A stretch of DNA of 45,309 bases. Source: Planctomycetia bacterium TMED53. GTDB taxonomy: Bacteria > Planctomycetota > UBA8108 > UBA1146. The stretch spans positions 1 through 45,309 of the forward strand of contig NHDG01000063.1 of the NCBI GenBank assembly GCA_002167285.1, given 5' to 3'. Shown here piece by piece: positions 1 to 8,697 of the stretch; within the stretch, counting starts at the first letter, position 1; every line of letters begins with the position of its first letter. The notes beneath the pieces were generated by a model. It did not search any database. It saw nothing but the letters and a program-made list of their open reading frames with translations, and was not told the origin of the DNA. The position numbers and the translations under genes are program-made.

Positions 1-1271
1 AGACACTCTGCTCTGCGCCAGCGGGCACGCTGTTCCATCTCCTCGTCGCCCAATTCTCTGGCAGCCTTTTCGTGCCATTCATGCAAGTGAGGATCCGTGT
101 TTTGGACCCCGACACCCTCTGCGAGCTCGGCGAGCGCTCGCCACTGTCCACATGCACTCAAAGCCCCAGCGAGCTCGAAGCAGGTTGTGAGATCCGCACT
201 GGGCTCCTTGATCCATAGTTGAACAGCCCTATCGACGGCCTCCGAATGCTGAGGGTCCAGAATCGCGAGCTCTGTCCATGATTCACGCGCTGCCGCAAAC
301 CGGAGCTGTTCCATGGATTTTCTCGCGTGTTGTCGAAGTCGTATCATTGCTTCGGTATGACGATCGCTTTTGGCACAGATCTGCCCAATCCTTCCCGCCA
401 GATCAAAATCATCGAGTCCCTTTTCCTCTGCGCGTCGCCAGTGACGAAGAGCGACCTCCAAGTCTCCAGCTGCAAGTTTTTGCTCTCCTAATTGGAAAAG
501 ATGCATCGCACTTTGAAATTGCAGATGGCCAGCCCCCAAAAGTTCTAGTGCCCGATCAAGGGCTCTCCAGGGATCGGCTCGATGACTTGTCAACGCCGAC
601 AGATCCTGAAGCCCGTCAGCAGATTCCAAAAGAGATCGAGCTTCCGCTGAGGTTTTTGGATCGGAGACGAGGCCAAAGGCAGAGGGAGACGCGGTCACCA
701 CTTCTCTCAATAAAGGCAATTCTCCAATACGATCCCATAATCCATTTTGCCTGGCACTTCTCAGCAAAGCTTGCTCAGGCGTCAGGCCCAGATCGACAAA
801 TTCACGCAGACCCGATCCTATGGAGGAGAGATGTGGACCACGCCAAACCCCCTCCCCTGCATGAAGGACAGAGAGTAAATCTGCTGAAATCTCTAGCGCA
901 ATACTCTCAGCAGCGACCGTTGAGTCGATCTTGCCCTCCTCGAGACAGAGGATTCCCGGACATTGTTGCTGCTCCAGACCCCTCCTCTCAAAACGTTCAA
1001 TTTCCTTCGATTTCAGCAATGGTTCTTTGAGTAAAGCACGGTGCAAAACCGACCTTCGCTGCGGAATCTCCAGATCCACCAAAACTGCTGAGGAAACTTC
1101 TAGCGAAATGAGCGGGTCCTTTTCCCCCAACGGATAAAAGCGCCATACCCCCTCACCAAAACGGTTCAGGGCATGAACCAAAGCTCGCGAAGTATCGCCG
1201 GGATGACCAGAAGCGACGACTTCAGCGAGGGGAGCAGCTGCCGCTGAGTCGATGAACCTGTTCTCTGTCAT
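1..1271 (-). CDS. TPR-like repeat protein, C-terminal end beyond left edge
   Basis: The reverse strand has one open frame from an ATG at 1271 to the window edge, giving 423 visible codons starting MTENRFIDSAAAAPLAEVV. No signal peptide or membrane segment is visible, so it is probably cytoplasmic. The first half (about residues 1-170) alternates short strands and helices and faintly resembles the DUF4388/PATAN type of N-terminal domain found in gliding and signalling proteins of other bacteria; this resemblance is weak. The second half is helical with TPR-like units such as ALRHWRRAEEKGLDDFDLA and ARESWTELAILDPQHSEAV, suggesting a scaffold for protein-protein contacts. No clear Shine-Dalgarno sequence precedes the ATG. 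The gene diverges from the next gene at 2055 across a long intergenic gap. The frame is convincing; the function is unknown. Confidence 0.75.
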   Translation of the reverse strand, partial: MTENRFIDSAAAAPLAEVVASGHPGDTSRALVHALNRFGEGVWRFYPLGEKDPLISLEVSSAVLVDLEIPQRRSVLHRALLKEPLLKSKEIERFERRGLEQQQCPGILCLEEGKIDSTVAAESIALEISADLLSVLHAGEGVWRGPHLSSIGSGLREFVDLGLTPEQALLRSARQNGLWDRIGELPLLREVVTASPSAFGLVSDPKTSAEARSLLESADGLQDLSALTSHRADPWRALDRALELLGAGHLQFQSAMHLFQLGEQKLAAGDLEVALRHWRRAEEKGLDDFDLAGRIGQICAKSDRHTEAMIRLRQHARKSMEQLRFAAARESWTELAILDPQHSEAVDRAVQLWIKEPSADLTTCFELAGALSACGQWRALAELAEGVGVQNTDPHLHEWHEKAARELGDEEMEQRARWRRAEC

Positions 1272-2054
1272 TGAGGAGACCTGTTTTACCCCAGGAAAAT
1301 GAGCGGGGACCCTTCAGTGAAGATTAGCATCTCCTCGCTCCTCTAAGCCTCCCGAGACCCCCTCATCCGCTCAGAATCGATAGATTTACGCAGAATTCTC
1401 CTGTCACGGGAAAAAATGCCGAAATCCCTGTCCGATGATCGACCAGATTCGGATCAGGGTGGCAAATGCTGTGGTCGAAACTAGAGCCGAATCTTGTCCG
1501 GTTTTCGGACATTTTTCCCCGCTTTGGCTGTTTCCTAACTCCTGAAATCTACAAATGTTCTGTCAGCCAATTATCTGGACCTCGACCACTGCAATAACGT
1601 CCAACAAAGGTCCGCAGAAAGGGGATCTACACTATCCCCAAAGCCTCTTTGGAGCCGTATAATGGGCTTATGGACTGGGGATTTTTCCAGGACATTTTTC
1701 AATCATTTCGCCCGTGAGGGAAATGTCGGCACCGTTCGACATCATGAGGCGAATGTTGATTTCTGGATGATTGCATTTCACCCCCACTGGAGGTTGCTTC
1801 GGTGAAAAACGGTGGAAGGCGGTTTCCAAAATCAAATTTATCGAGCTGCCCGGGGGGGTAGTTCATTTTTGGGTTTAAAGGGTACTGATCGGGAAAAGGT
1901 CCATACCTGTCCCCCGGATTTAGGGATGGTCAATTTTCCATTGGGTGACTTCAGCGCTTGCCTGCCTGGTGAGAGCTTTGATCACTCTGCGATCAGGGAG
2001 ATTGAGGTTCGGGCATATCGACCCGGACATATTTGGGAAGGGAGTGTCCCCATA
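1272..2054. other. 783-base intergenic region between divergent genes
   Basis: No convincing gene is found here on either strand. The forward frame of the next gene stays open up to 1812, but the signal peptide and ribosome binding site place the real start at 2055. The stretch must hold promoters for both divergent genes; no confident -35/-10 pair was recognised. It contains a hairpin followed by T residues at 1495-1516, and an 11-base direct repeat (GGACATTTTTC at 1508 and 1690). Confidence 0.5.
1495..1516 (+). terminator. Small hairpin with T-run (terminator-like or operator)
   Basis: TGTCCG (1495-1500) and CGGACA (1506-1511) form a 6-bp stem around a GTTTT loop, followed by five T. It has the shape of a weak intrinsic terminator reading rightward, yet no recognised gene lies upstream on that strand. 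It could end an unannotated small transcript, act as an attenuator, or be a protein-binding palindrome. Confidence 0.3.
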
Positions 2055-4625
2055 ATGCGCAACTTGCCGTTTACCTCCACCATTGCAGGAGCAGTTCTCC
2101 TGATCATCTGTGGAGTTTTTGTCGTTACCCCCGTCTCCGGCCAACCGGATTGGGTTCAGTTTACCAACGAAACTGCAACCAGAATTCAAGCGAGCCCCGA
2201 CATTTCGACCTCAGATGCAGAGGAAAAAGATTACATCTGGGGCGACGTCGACAATGACGGAGATACCGACTTGATTTGTGTGCGCAAACAGCCGTTCACC
2301 AGCGGTGGCGTCACAGCATTCAAAACCAATGTGTTGTTCATGAACGAAAACGGCGTACTGGTCGATCGTACTTCTGAGTACGCCAGTGCTTCCGATGTGG
2401 CGGGAGACAACGGATTCCTCACCCCCACGAATGACCGTGACGTCATCCTCGGCGATTTCAACAACGATGGTTGGCTCGACTTCGTCACTGCCGTCACCCT
2501 TGCGGATGGACAGCCAAAGCACATCTCCTATCCGCGAATCTACATGAACCTAGGTCTCGTCAATGGTACCTGGGCTGGTTTCCTTCACGAAGACGCACGA
2601 ATGCAGCAGTTTGAGGGGAATGCCCCGAATGGGTTCCCACACGCTCCTCGCTTCTGCTCTGTCGATGTCGGAGATATCGACGAGGATGGCGATCTCGATA
2701 TTTACATCGGAGATTACGACAGCGGTGGAACTCAGACCCTCGACTTCAACGATCGTATTCTTCTCAATGACGGCAACGGCTTCTTCACTGACGGAACCAC
2801 CACCGTGTTCACTGGAAACATCGTCGTCGGTGGTAGTCCATTCCCATTCCCCCAGTCTGCGTTCGGAATGGCTTCCGCCATTCGGGATATGAATGGTGAT
2901 GGCCACCTCGACATCGTCAAGGATACGGCTTTGAACCCACCCCAGTACGTCGGAGTGGCTTACAACAATAACGGCAGTGTCGGTAGCTTCGGGGCGCACA
3001 AAGAGAGTTTCCCGAGCATGGCCCCCTACCACATCACGATCGGTGATCTGAACAATGACGGTGCCAACGATATCGTCGTGACCGACGATGGGGCTGATTC
3101 ATACCTTCTCAACAACGGTAATGACGCCAATGGTCTCGCCAATTTCAACCGCTTCCTTTACACCTTTTCCGGTGGAACGGGAGCTACTGGAGATGATGGC
3201 TTTGGTGGCAACTCGGTGATCGCCGACCTCGATAATGACGGCTGGAACGACGTCATCATTACCGATGTCGATGTGGATATCGCCGGTTGTAACCGTCGCA
3301 TGCACATTTACCACAATCTGGGTAATGCTCCGAACGTCACACTTCTCCAAGAGGATGACGGTGCCGCTTGGCGCCCCAATGGTGTTCATGACGTCGCTGT
3401 CATGGATATCAATGGCGATGGTTGGCTCGACATGGTCATCGGCACATGCACCGGTACCGAGGTTTGGATGAACGAAGCCCCCATAGGACTGAACATTGCA
3501 GGCGCAGGGACCAATCCCAGCCAAGTGCCATGTACTGACACGGCAACTGTTCAAGTCTCTGTTGAAGCTTTTGGTGGCGGAATCATCGATCAGCCCACCG
3601 TCATGCTTCACACCTCCGCAGATGGAGGGGCATTCGTGCAAACTCCGATGACCTCTGCGGGTGGCGCCAACTACGAAGGGGTCCTCGACGGCAACAGCGC
3701 CACATCGACGATCGCTTGGTTTGTCACTGCTTCCTTGACCAATGGAATCTCTGAATCCATTGCAACGACAACTCTTCCTGTTGCTGACAGCCTCAGCCTA
3801 GATCTCAACGACTTCGAATCTGGGGCAGCTGGCGGCTGGACAGTGGTCAGCGACGCAGCTGTCACTGCAGGGGCTTGGGAATTGGCTGACCCCATTGGCA
3901 CCACGAGTGCTGGAGTCACCTCACAGCCTGAAAACGCAGCGAGCGGTTCACTTTGCTGGATCACTCAAAATGGAGTCATCGGAGGAGCTGCGGGAGCAGC
4001 GGACCTCGATGGTGGCCCCACCCACCTGATCAGTCCTAGCTTGAATCTTGCCGGCTCCGATCCGGTGATCAGTTTCAATCTCTGGTACGCCAACATTGAA
4101 ACGGACCCGAGCCAGCTCGATAACTTTGTCGTCTCCGTCTCCAATGACGGTGGTGCGAATTGGACCACTGCCCTCATCGTTGGTGGAGCTCTTGGAACAT
4201 CAGGAACTTGGCAGAACTTCTCGTTTGCCGTCAGTGATTTCGTGACTCCAAGTGCAAATACCCAGGTTCGTTTCACAGCCTCGGACTCACCTAACAACTC
4301 ATTGGTTGAGGCAGGAATCGATGATTTCACCATCGAGGTCGCAGAGTGCAACGGTACTGGTGGCATCACTTTCCAGCGTGGAGACGCCAACCTTGACGGA
4401 AGTCGCGATATCAGTGACCCGGTCAATATCCTTCAGCTGCTCTTCAACTCAACTCCTGTCGGCTGTGATGACGCCGCGGATGCGAATGACGACGGTAGCT
4501 TGGATATCGCCGACGCTGTTGCTGCACTGAGCTTCCTCTTCGGAGGGGCTACTTTGCCGGCACCGATCGATTGTGGTGAAGACCCCACCACCGATACTCT
4601 GGATTGTGCTGTTGGTTGCCCCTAA
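2055..4625 (+). CDS. Secreted FG-GAP/VCBS propeller protein with C-terminal dockerin
   Basis: The protein has 856 residues. The ATG at 2055 was chosen because AAGGGAG sits about 11 bases upstream and a signal peptide follows (MRNLPFTSTIAGAVLLIICG, cleavage probably after PVSG); the frame is open to 1812 but the extra residues do not look like a natural N-terminus. Seven Ca-binding FG-GAP/VCBS motifs follow (for example DVDNDGDTDLI, LGDFNNDGWLDFV, VGDIDEDGDLDIY, VMDINGDGWLDMV), predicting an extracellular beta-propeller. Next come beta-sandwich-like regions, about residues 480-770. The last 84 residues (4371-4622) are a two-EF-hand dockerin-like domain starting FQRGDANLDG and ending in CGEDPTTDTLDC and GCP. 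No catalytic motif is seen; binding, adhesion or surface scaffolding are plausible. Ligand unknown. Confidence 0.85.
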   Translation: MRNLPFTSTIAGAVLLIICGVFVVTPVSGQPDWVQFTNETATRIQASPDISTSDAEEKDYIWGDVDNDGDTDLICVRKQPFTSGGVTAFKTNVLFMNENGVLVDRTSEYASASDVAGDNGFLTPTNDRDVILGDFNNDGWLDFVTAVTLADGQPKHISYPRIYMNLGLVNGTWAGFLHEDARMQQFEGNAPNGFPHAPRFCSVDVGDIDEDGDLDIYIGDYDSGGTQTLDFNDRILLNDGNGFFTDGTTTVFTGNIVVGGSPFPFPQSAFGMASAIRDMNGDGHLDIVKDTALNPPQYVGVAYNNNGSVGSFGAHKESFPSMAPYHITIGDLNNDGANDIVVTDDGADSYLLNNGNDANGLANFNRFLYTFSGGTGATGDDGFGGNSVIADLDNDGWNDVIITDVDVDIAGCNRRMHIYHNLGNAPNVTLLQEDDGAAWRPNGVHDVAVMDINGDGWLDMVIGTCTGTEVWMNEAPIGLNIAGAGTNPSQVPCTDTATVQVSVEAFGGGIIDQPTVMLHTSADGGAFVQTPMTSAGGANYEGVLDGNSATSTIAWFVTASLTNGISESIATTTLPVADSLSLDLNDFESGAAGGWTVVSDAAVTAGAWELADPIGTTSAGVTSQPENAASGSLCWITQNGVIGGAAGAADLDGGPTHLISPSLNLAGSDPVISFNLWYANIETDPSQLDNFVVSVSNDGGANWTTALIVGGALGTSGTWQNFSFAVSDFVTPSANTQVRFTASDSPNNSLVEAGIDDFTIEVAECNGTGGITFQRGDANLDGSRDISDPVNILQLLFNSTPVGCDDAADANDDGSLDIADAVAALSFLFGGATLPAPIDCGEDPTTDTLDCAVGCP

Positions 4626-4634
4626 GGGGTAAAC

Positions 4635-4661
4635 TCACCACCAAAATGCTTTAGGTGGTGA
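4635..4661 (+). terminator. Hairpin after the FG-GAP gene (first of two)
   Basis: TCACCACC at 4635-4642 pairs with GGTGGTGA at 4654-4661 around an 11-base loop, ten bases after the stop codon. There is no clear T-run, so it may be an mRNA-stabilising or factor-dependent 3' end and not a classical terminator. Confidence 0.4.
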
Positions 4662-4675
4662 TCAAGTTTGAATCC

Positions 4676-4713
4676 GATCCCGGTACTCCACTTCAAAATG
4701 GAGTGCCGGGATC
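4676..4713 (+). terminator. Long 15-bp hairpin after the FG-GAP gene (second of two)
   Basis: GATCCCGGTACTCCA (4676-4690) pairs with TGGAGTGCCGGGATC (4699-4713) with a single G-T wobble and an 8-base loop. It is the strongest stem in this gap but no T-run follows, so termination would be inefficient or depend on other factors. An RNA-stability role is also possible. Confidence 0.4.
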
Positions 4714-4947
4714 AGATCGAACCAGGGGGCTTCTTCCTTTTGAGGGAGGCGCCCCACTTTTTTCGAAGTGCTTTTCGAAGTTACTTTTTGCAACGATCGA
4801 GGCTCTTCGAGAGTGATTTATAAAAGGGATTGACCCGATTTGATTTCGGGTCAGGGAGCTTGCCCGCAAGGCTCGGATTCCAAGGAGTTGATTCTCGGTT
4901 AACACCGAGGGATCCGTTTTTAGCGGTCAAGAATAGAGGGAGAAAAC

Positions 4948-6705
4948 ATGTACAGAGGATTCATATCCATGCCAGCATGGCTGATCTTATTGAGCCTGTT
5001 GCCAGGATTTTTCCTTTTTAATCCGGTAGCCGCCCAATCTCCGCAGCCAAAAGCGGGGGATCCACTGCCATTTTTGAACAGTGCACAATTGGAGCGGTTC
5101 GAGTTGGGCAAGGTACAATTCCTTCGTACCTTTAGCGAAGCGGAAGGGCTTGGACCAGGATTCAATCAGGATTCCTGTGCTTCGTGCCACGCCCTGCCCA
5201 TTGGTGGAACCAGCCCGATCACCGTGACTCGATTCGGAGCCGCCGATAAGGGAGCGCCGTTTGATCCTCTCGATGCTGAAGGTGGCTCATTGCTGCAGGC
5301 AAATTCCATCGCTCCTGAGTGCCTGGAAATCGTTCCTGCGAACGCGACGATCATCGCAGATCGAATCACTCCTTCAATTCTTGGAGCGGGCTTAGTTGAA
5401 GCCATCGATGGCTCGGTCATCGTGGCGAATCAATCCAATGGAGGGACTGTTCATTGGGTGCCTATCCTTGAAGACCCCACTGCTCCCCTTGCGGTCGGCC
5501 GCTTTGGTTGGAAATCACAATTGGCAACACTGATGTCTTTCAGTGGTGACGCCACGCTGATGGAGATGGGAATCACAAATAGCGTCCTCCAAGTGGAAAA
5601 TGCTCCTAACGGAGACACTTCGTTGATTCCCATATGCGATTCGGTGACGGATCCGGAAGAGCCCGTCGATAATGGAGTCCCCTACCTTGAACGAATTACG
5701 GACTTCCAGAAATTCCTGGCTCCTCCACCACAAACTCCCAAGAGTGGAATGTCTGGTGAGGCGATTTTCACGAGTATCGGCTGCGCGGATTGCCATCGTC
5801 CGGAGTACACCACTGGAACCAGTCCAGAACCGGGAATGTCCGGAGTCACATTCCGCCCCTACAGTGATTTTCTTCTCCACGACATGGGAGCCTTGGGAGA
5901 TGGAATCGCCCAAGGAGATGCTCTCGAAACTGAAATGAAAACACCTCCTCTTTGGGGATTACGCATTAGAGGACAGTTCCTTCACGATGGTCGTGTACTA
6001 GTTCAAGACCTCTATCAGGGGGTCAACGATGCCGTCGGTTGGCACTTCGGTGACGCACTTCCATCATCCCAAGCATGGAACAATCTTGATAAGAGTGAAC
6101 AAGATAAGGTGGTCGCTTTCCTCAACTCATTGGGACGCTCTGAGTACGACACCGATGGGAACAGCTTCATCGACGAAGCAGATCTACAAGGCTTCATCAA
6201 TTGCTGGACCGGAGATGCTCCTGGGTCGTTTAACGCGGATTCTCCGTGTGCTTTACATGACCTCGATCAAGATGGAGATGTCGATGCCACCGATTTGGCA
6301 GGCCTCCAACAAGCCTATGAAGGAACCGTTGTCGATTGCGACCTGGATGGAACTTGGGATTTGATCCAAATATTGACCCTCAATGGTGATACCAACAGCA
6401 ACGGTATTCTTGATGCTTGCGAAGATCCGTTCTTCCGCAGGGGAGATGTCAATTTGGACGGAACCGTCGATATCGGCGACGCGGTTTCTTTACTCTCCTC
6501 CCTCTTTGGTGGTGCTGGATTGCCAGAGTGCCTAGATGGAAGCGATTCTAACGACGACGGAGCCATCGATATCGGTGACGCCGTATTCGTATTGTCGTTC
6601 CTGTTTTCTTCAGGTACCGATATGCCTGCACCAGGAATTACGATCTGCGGCCAAGACCCGACGGCAGATGGCCTCGATTGTTCAGCTGCCAACAGCTGCC
6701 CATAA
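4948..6705 (+). CDS. Secreted DUF1111-type di-heme cytochrome with tandem EF-hand pairs and dockerin
   Basis: The protein has 585 residues, with AGGGAG before the ATG and a signal peptide ending near NPVAAQ. It has two c-type heme sites, CASCH at 77-81 and CADCH at 279-283, plus DUF1111 (di-haem oxidoreductase) hallmarks: ALPIGGTSP after the first heme, GRFGWKSQLATL near 184, and KTPPLWGLRIRGQFLHDGR near 330. This family is related to MauG/cytochrome c peroxidases; its substrate is usually unknown. After the heme part comes an EF-hand-like pair (YDTDGNSFIDEADLQGF and DLDQDGDVDATDLAGLQ), then a second, different dockerin pair starting FRRGDVNLDGTVDIGD and ending CGQDPTADGLDC and SCP. Two Ca-binding pairs in series on a redox enzyme is unusual. 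It acts outside the cytoplasmic membrane and ends at a strong terminator. Confidence 0.85.
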   Translation: MYRGFISMPAWLILLSLLPGFFLFNPVAAQSPQPKAGDPLPFLNSAQLERFELGKVQFLRTFSEAEGLGPGFNQDSCASCHALPIGGTSPITVTRFGAADKGAPFDPLDAEGGSLLQANSIAPECLEIVPANATIIADRITPSILGAGLVEAIDGSVIVANQSNGGTVHWVPILEDPTAPLAVGRFGWKSQLATLMSFSGDATLMEMGITNSVLQVENAPNGDTSLIPICDSVTDPEEPVDNGVPYLERITDFQKFLAPPPQTPKSGMSGEAIFTSIGCADCHRPEYTTGTSPEPGMSGVTFRPYSDFLLHDMGALGDGIAQGDALETEMKTPPLWGLRIRGQFLHDGRVLVQDLYQGVNDAVGWHFGDALPSSQAWNNLDKSEQDKVVAFLNSLGRSEYDTDGNSFIDEADLQGFINCWTGDAPGSFNADSPCALHDLDQDGDVDATDLAGLQQAYEGTVVDCDLDGTWDLIQILTLNGDTNSNGILDACEDPFFRRGDVNLDGTVDIGDAVSLLSSLFGGAGLPECLDGSDSNDDGAIDIGDAVFVLSFLFSSGTDMPAPGITICGQDPTADGLDCSAANSCP

Positions 6706-6723
6706 ATTCTCAGGAGCATTAAA

Positions 6724-6762
6724 AAAAGAGCGGAGTGACCCATCGGGTCACTCCGCTCTTTT
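6724..6762. terminator. Bidirectional intrinsic terminator
   Basis: An 18-bp perfect stem (6724-6741 with 6745-6762, loop ATC) starts with a run of A and ends with TTTT. It lies between the convergent genes ending at 6705 and 6782 and can serve both. GC-rich core: GAGCGGAGTGACCC. Confidence 0.9.
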
Positions 6763-6781
6763 AATTTATTGAAGACGATTC

Positions 6782-7600
6782 TCAGATGGCCCATTCCAAA
6801 AATAGGTATGTTCCACCCAAATCTAGATCAGCAGAGGTTCCACTTCCGTCATCTTGAATATCAAGGATCAACGAACGATGACCGACACCGATCAGCATTC
6901 CCGACCCTTGGCGTAATCCGGCACGTAGAGTTGTTCCTTGATAGGTACCATCGATATCTCCGTAGCTGATCCAGAGCCCAGAGACCTCTGCATCAAGCTC
7001 AAGGCCCCAGTTGTTACCGATGGGCACACCGAAGGAAGCTCCGAGCCCGAAGGTAGGTACCCACTCATCCAAGGTCTCTGTAGCACTCTCTGAAACCCCT
7101 CCTACCGATCCTGAGATCGTGGAGTCGAGAACGAGGTGGTCAGCACCCCAGATGTATTTCAATCCGACAGGGCCAATTCCAAAAAGTGCACCTTTGTTCT
7201 TCAAAGAAGTGATGGAAAGATTGAAATCACTTGTGATATCAGCGGCGTCAAAAACTGTTCCACCAAAATCCAGTGACCCTGTGAGCGTGTTTGCTCCTGT
7301 GGATGAGAAATCGAGAGTAGTCGCTTCGACAGTACCCAATCCAAAATCACCCTCGACTGAGTAGACCCAAATCGACTCTTCTTCTCCAAGACCAAGATCT
7401 CCTTCAAGGTCTATCAGGTCTCCAGCGGAACCAAGGTCGGAAGCACGGATAGCACCACCAGGTGACGGTGACCAATTTTCACCGCGAAGCCGAATCGATC
7501 CAGCGCCTCCTGCTTGGCAACCGACAACGACCAACAACAGTAAAAGACTGAAACACCATCCAGCACCCCTCACAGTACTCCTGATTCTGATCCTGGACAT
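6782..7600 (-). CDS. Outer-membrane beta-barrel-like lipoprotein
   Basis: The protein has 272 residues. The frame is open through the neighbouring tRNA gene, but the start is set at the ATG at 7600, which follows an AGAAGG ribosome binding site. The N-terminus MSRIRIRSTVRGAGWCFSLL leads to a lipobox LVVVGC, so it should be a lipoprotein. The remainder alternates Gly-rich beta strands (for example LDFSSTGANTLTGSLDFGG, FGVPIGNNWGLELDAEVSG) and ends in an aromatic, hydrophobic strand (LFLEWAI), typical of eight- to ten-strand outer-membrane barrels. No enzyme motif is visible. The gene starts only 26 bases downstream of tRNA-Leu on the same strand, so the two may share a transcript. The 3' end uses the shared bidirectional terminator. 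Confidence 0.7.
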   Translation of the reverse strand: MSRIRIRSTVRGAGWCFSLLLLLVVVGCQAGGAGSIRLRGENWSPSPGGAIRASDLGSAGDLIDLEGDLGLGEEESIWVYSVEGDFGLGTVEATTLDFSSTGANTLTGSLDFGGTVFDAADITSDFNLSITSLKNKGALFGIGPVGLKYIWGADHLVLDSTISGSVGGVSESATETLDEWVPTFGLGASFGVPIGNNWGLELDAEVSGLWISYGDIDGTYQGTTLRAGLRQGSGMLIGVGHRSLILDIQDDGSGTSADLDLGGTYLFLEWAI

Positions 7601-7626
7601 TCCGTATCCCTTCTGAGAAAAAAAGA

Positions 7627-7710
7627 TGGGCGAGCCGGGAATCGAACCCGGACCCCCAAACGGGGAGGGGATTTTAAGTCCCCCGCGTCTGCCAGTTCCG
7701 CCACTCGCCC
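7627..7710 (-). tRNA. tRNA-Leu (anticodon TAA)
   Basis: The reverse strand folds into a class II tRNA: acceptor GGGCGAG with CTCGCCC, a long variable arm (CCCCG-TT-TGGGG-like), T-loop GGTTCGATTCC, and anticodon loop CTTAAAA giving TAA, which reads Leu UUA. Discriminator base A; CCA is not encoded. The 3' end lies 26 bases before a lipoprotein start codon. Upstream, TTGCCA and CATTCT spaced 17 bases apart could be a weak promoter. Confidence 0.95.
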
Positions 7711-7886
7711 CCACAGGAGAATGCTGCCAAGAGCAGAAAATGGCAAGTCTTCTTATCGAGGGATTTTTGTGGATTCACCAAAATCCTGGAACGGCATAAT
7801 TTTAGAGCGCCCCCACAAATTGTAGGGAGGGCTGGATGAAATGTAGAGAATACGGCCCTAGAGATCAGAACCGAACTCCACTTAGG

Positions 7887-8681
7887 CTACTTGCAGGGGC
7901 ACTCGGAGGAGCAATTTTTGACGGCACAGTGGCATGCGGAAATGGCTCCATGATGAATGCTGGGATGATCAGAAGTCGCCAAAAGGCAGCAAAAATCGAC
8001 TCCTGGGAAGCAATAGACCGTAAAACTGACTCCATGCTTCAGCGGATGGATCCCTGAAGAAGTTTCATGCTCCATACAAACAAGAAAAAGGGACAGATGT
8101 GAACCTGCCCCTCTATAAAACACCTTCGGGATTTCGTGCTGTCCAACTTCCAAGACTGAAACTCCCCAGATACTAAAATTTTCAAATCGGGGAATGACGA
8201 CTGCTCGATCGATCAGATTCGAGACATAACTTGAAGCAGACTCATGAGATTGAAATAAAGCTGTCGGTTGATCGTCACCACTCAGCGTCCTCAAGTGAGA
8301 ATTAAAGACGGGATCGCTGATCACACTCGCGTCCAAAGTTCCACTGGATGCTGGTGAGTTAAAAAATTGAGGGGTTAAAAGTACAAGAATGAGCGCAGCA
8401 GTTGCCGCTAAAGGAAGAATCGTTATTCCACTCCAACGGCTTTTCGGCTTGGAAGACTCAAGGGCCAGCATTTGCTGTACCCCTTGCTTTAAATTATTTG
8501 GAGCTTCAGGTTGCCAAGCCTTGGCTTTGATTAATTGCTTCATGTGCCGAATGCCCTTGGCAGCATCAGCGCACTGGGGACAACGGGCCACATGAAGATC
8601 GATTTCTTCACTCGTGGGGAGATCTAATTCCTGATCTACCCAGTCATGAAGCTTATCTTGGAATCGAATGCAATCACTCAT
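7887..8681 (-). CDS. Zinc-finger anti-sigma factor with Cys/His-rich C-terminus
   Basis: The protein has 264 residues and follows the ECF sigma factor gene by 16 bases, so the two are surely co-transcribed. The N-terminus has the zinc-binding anti-sigma signature HVARCPQC (HxxxCxxC, about residues 29-36), which is expected to hold the sigma factor at the membrane. A single membrane span is seen near residues 87-107 (ILPLAATAALILVLLTPQFF). The extracytoplasmic part ends in an unusual region with nine Cys and many His in about 65 residues (for example CFPGVDFCC, HHGAISACHC, CSSECPCK). This could bind metal or sense redox state, and so tune release of the sigma factor; that is inference. The rest of the outer domain is not recognised. 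Confidence 0.8.
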   Translation of the reverse strand: MSDCIRFQDKLHDWVDQELDLPTSEEIDLHVARCPQCADAAKGIRHMKQLIKAKAWQPEAPNNLKQGVQQMLALESSKPKSRWSGITILPLAATAALILVLLTPQFFNSPASSGTLDASVISDPVFNSHLRTLSGDDQPTALFQSHESASSYVSNLIDRAVVIPRFENFSIWGVSVLEVGQHEIPKVFYRGAGSHLSLFLVCMEHETSSGIHPLKHGVSFTVYCFPGVDFCCLLATSDHPSIHHGAISACHCAVKNCSSECPCK

Positions 8682-8697
8682 GAGCCCGGTCCCTCTT

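Larger units (their letters stand above)
4626..4947. other. Intergenic region with two hairpins and promoter space
   Basis: This 322-base gap between two same-strand secreted-protein genes holds two strong inverted repeats just after the upstream stop (listed separately) and the ribosome binding site of the next gene (AGGGAG about 8 bases before 4948). Further short AT-rich inverted motifs occur near 4758-4782 (TTCGAAGTGCTTTTCGAAG). No small gene was recognised. Confidence 0.4.

Noticed and set aside
278-1030. A 250-codon forward frame near the left edge
   Set aside because: It lies opposite a longer reverse frame with convincing protein character; its own translation is rich in Arg, Pro and Ser without domain features.
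1812-2054. Extended N-terminus of the first FG-GAP protein
   Set aside because: The ATG at 2055 has a ribosome binding site and starts a signal peptide; the extra 81 codons would place the signal peptide inside the protein.
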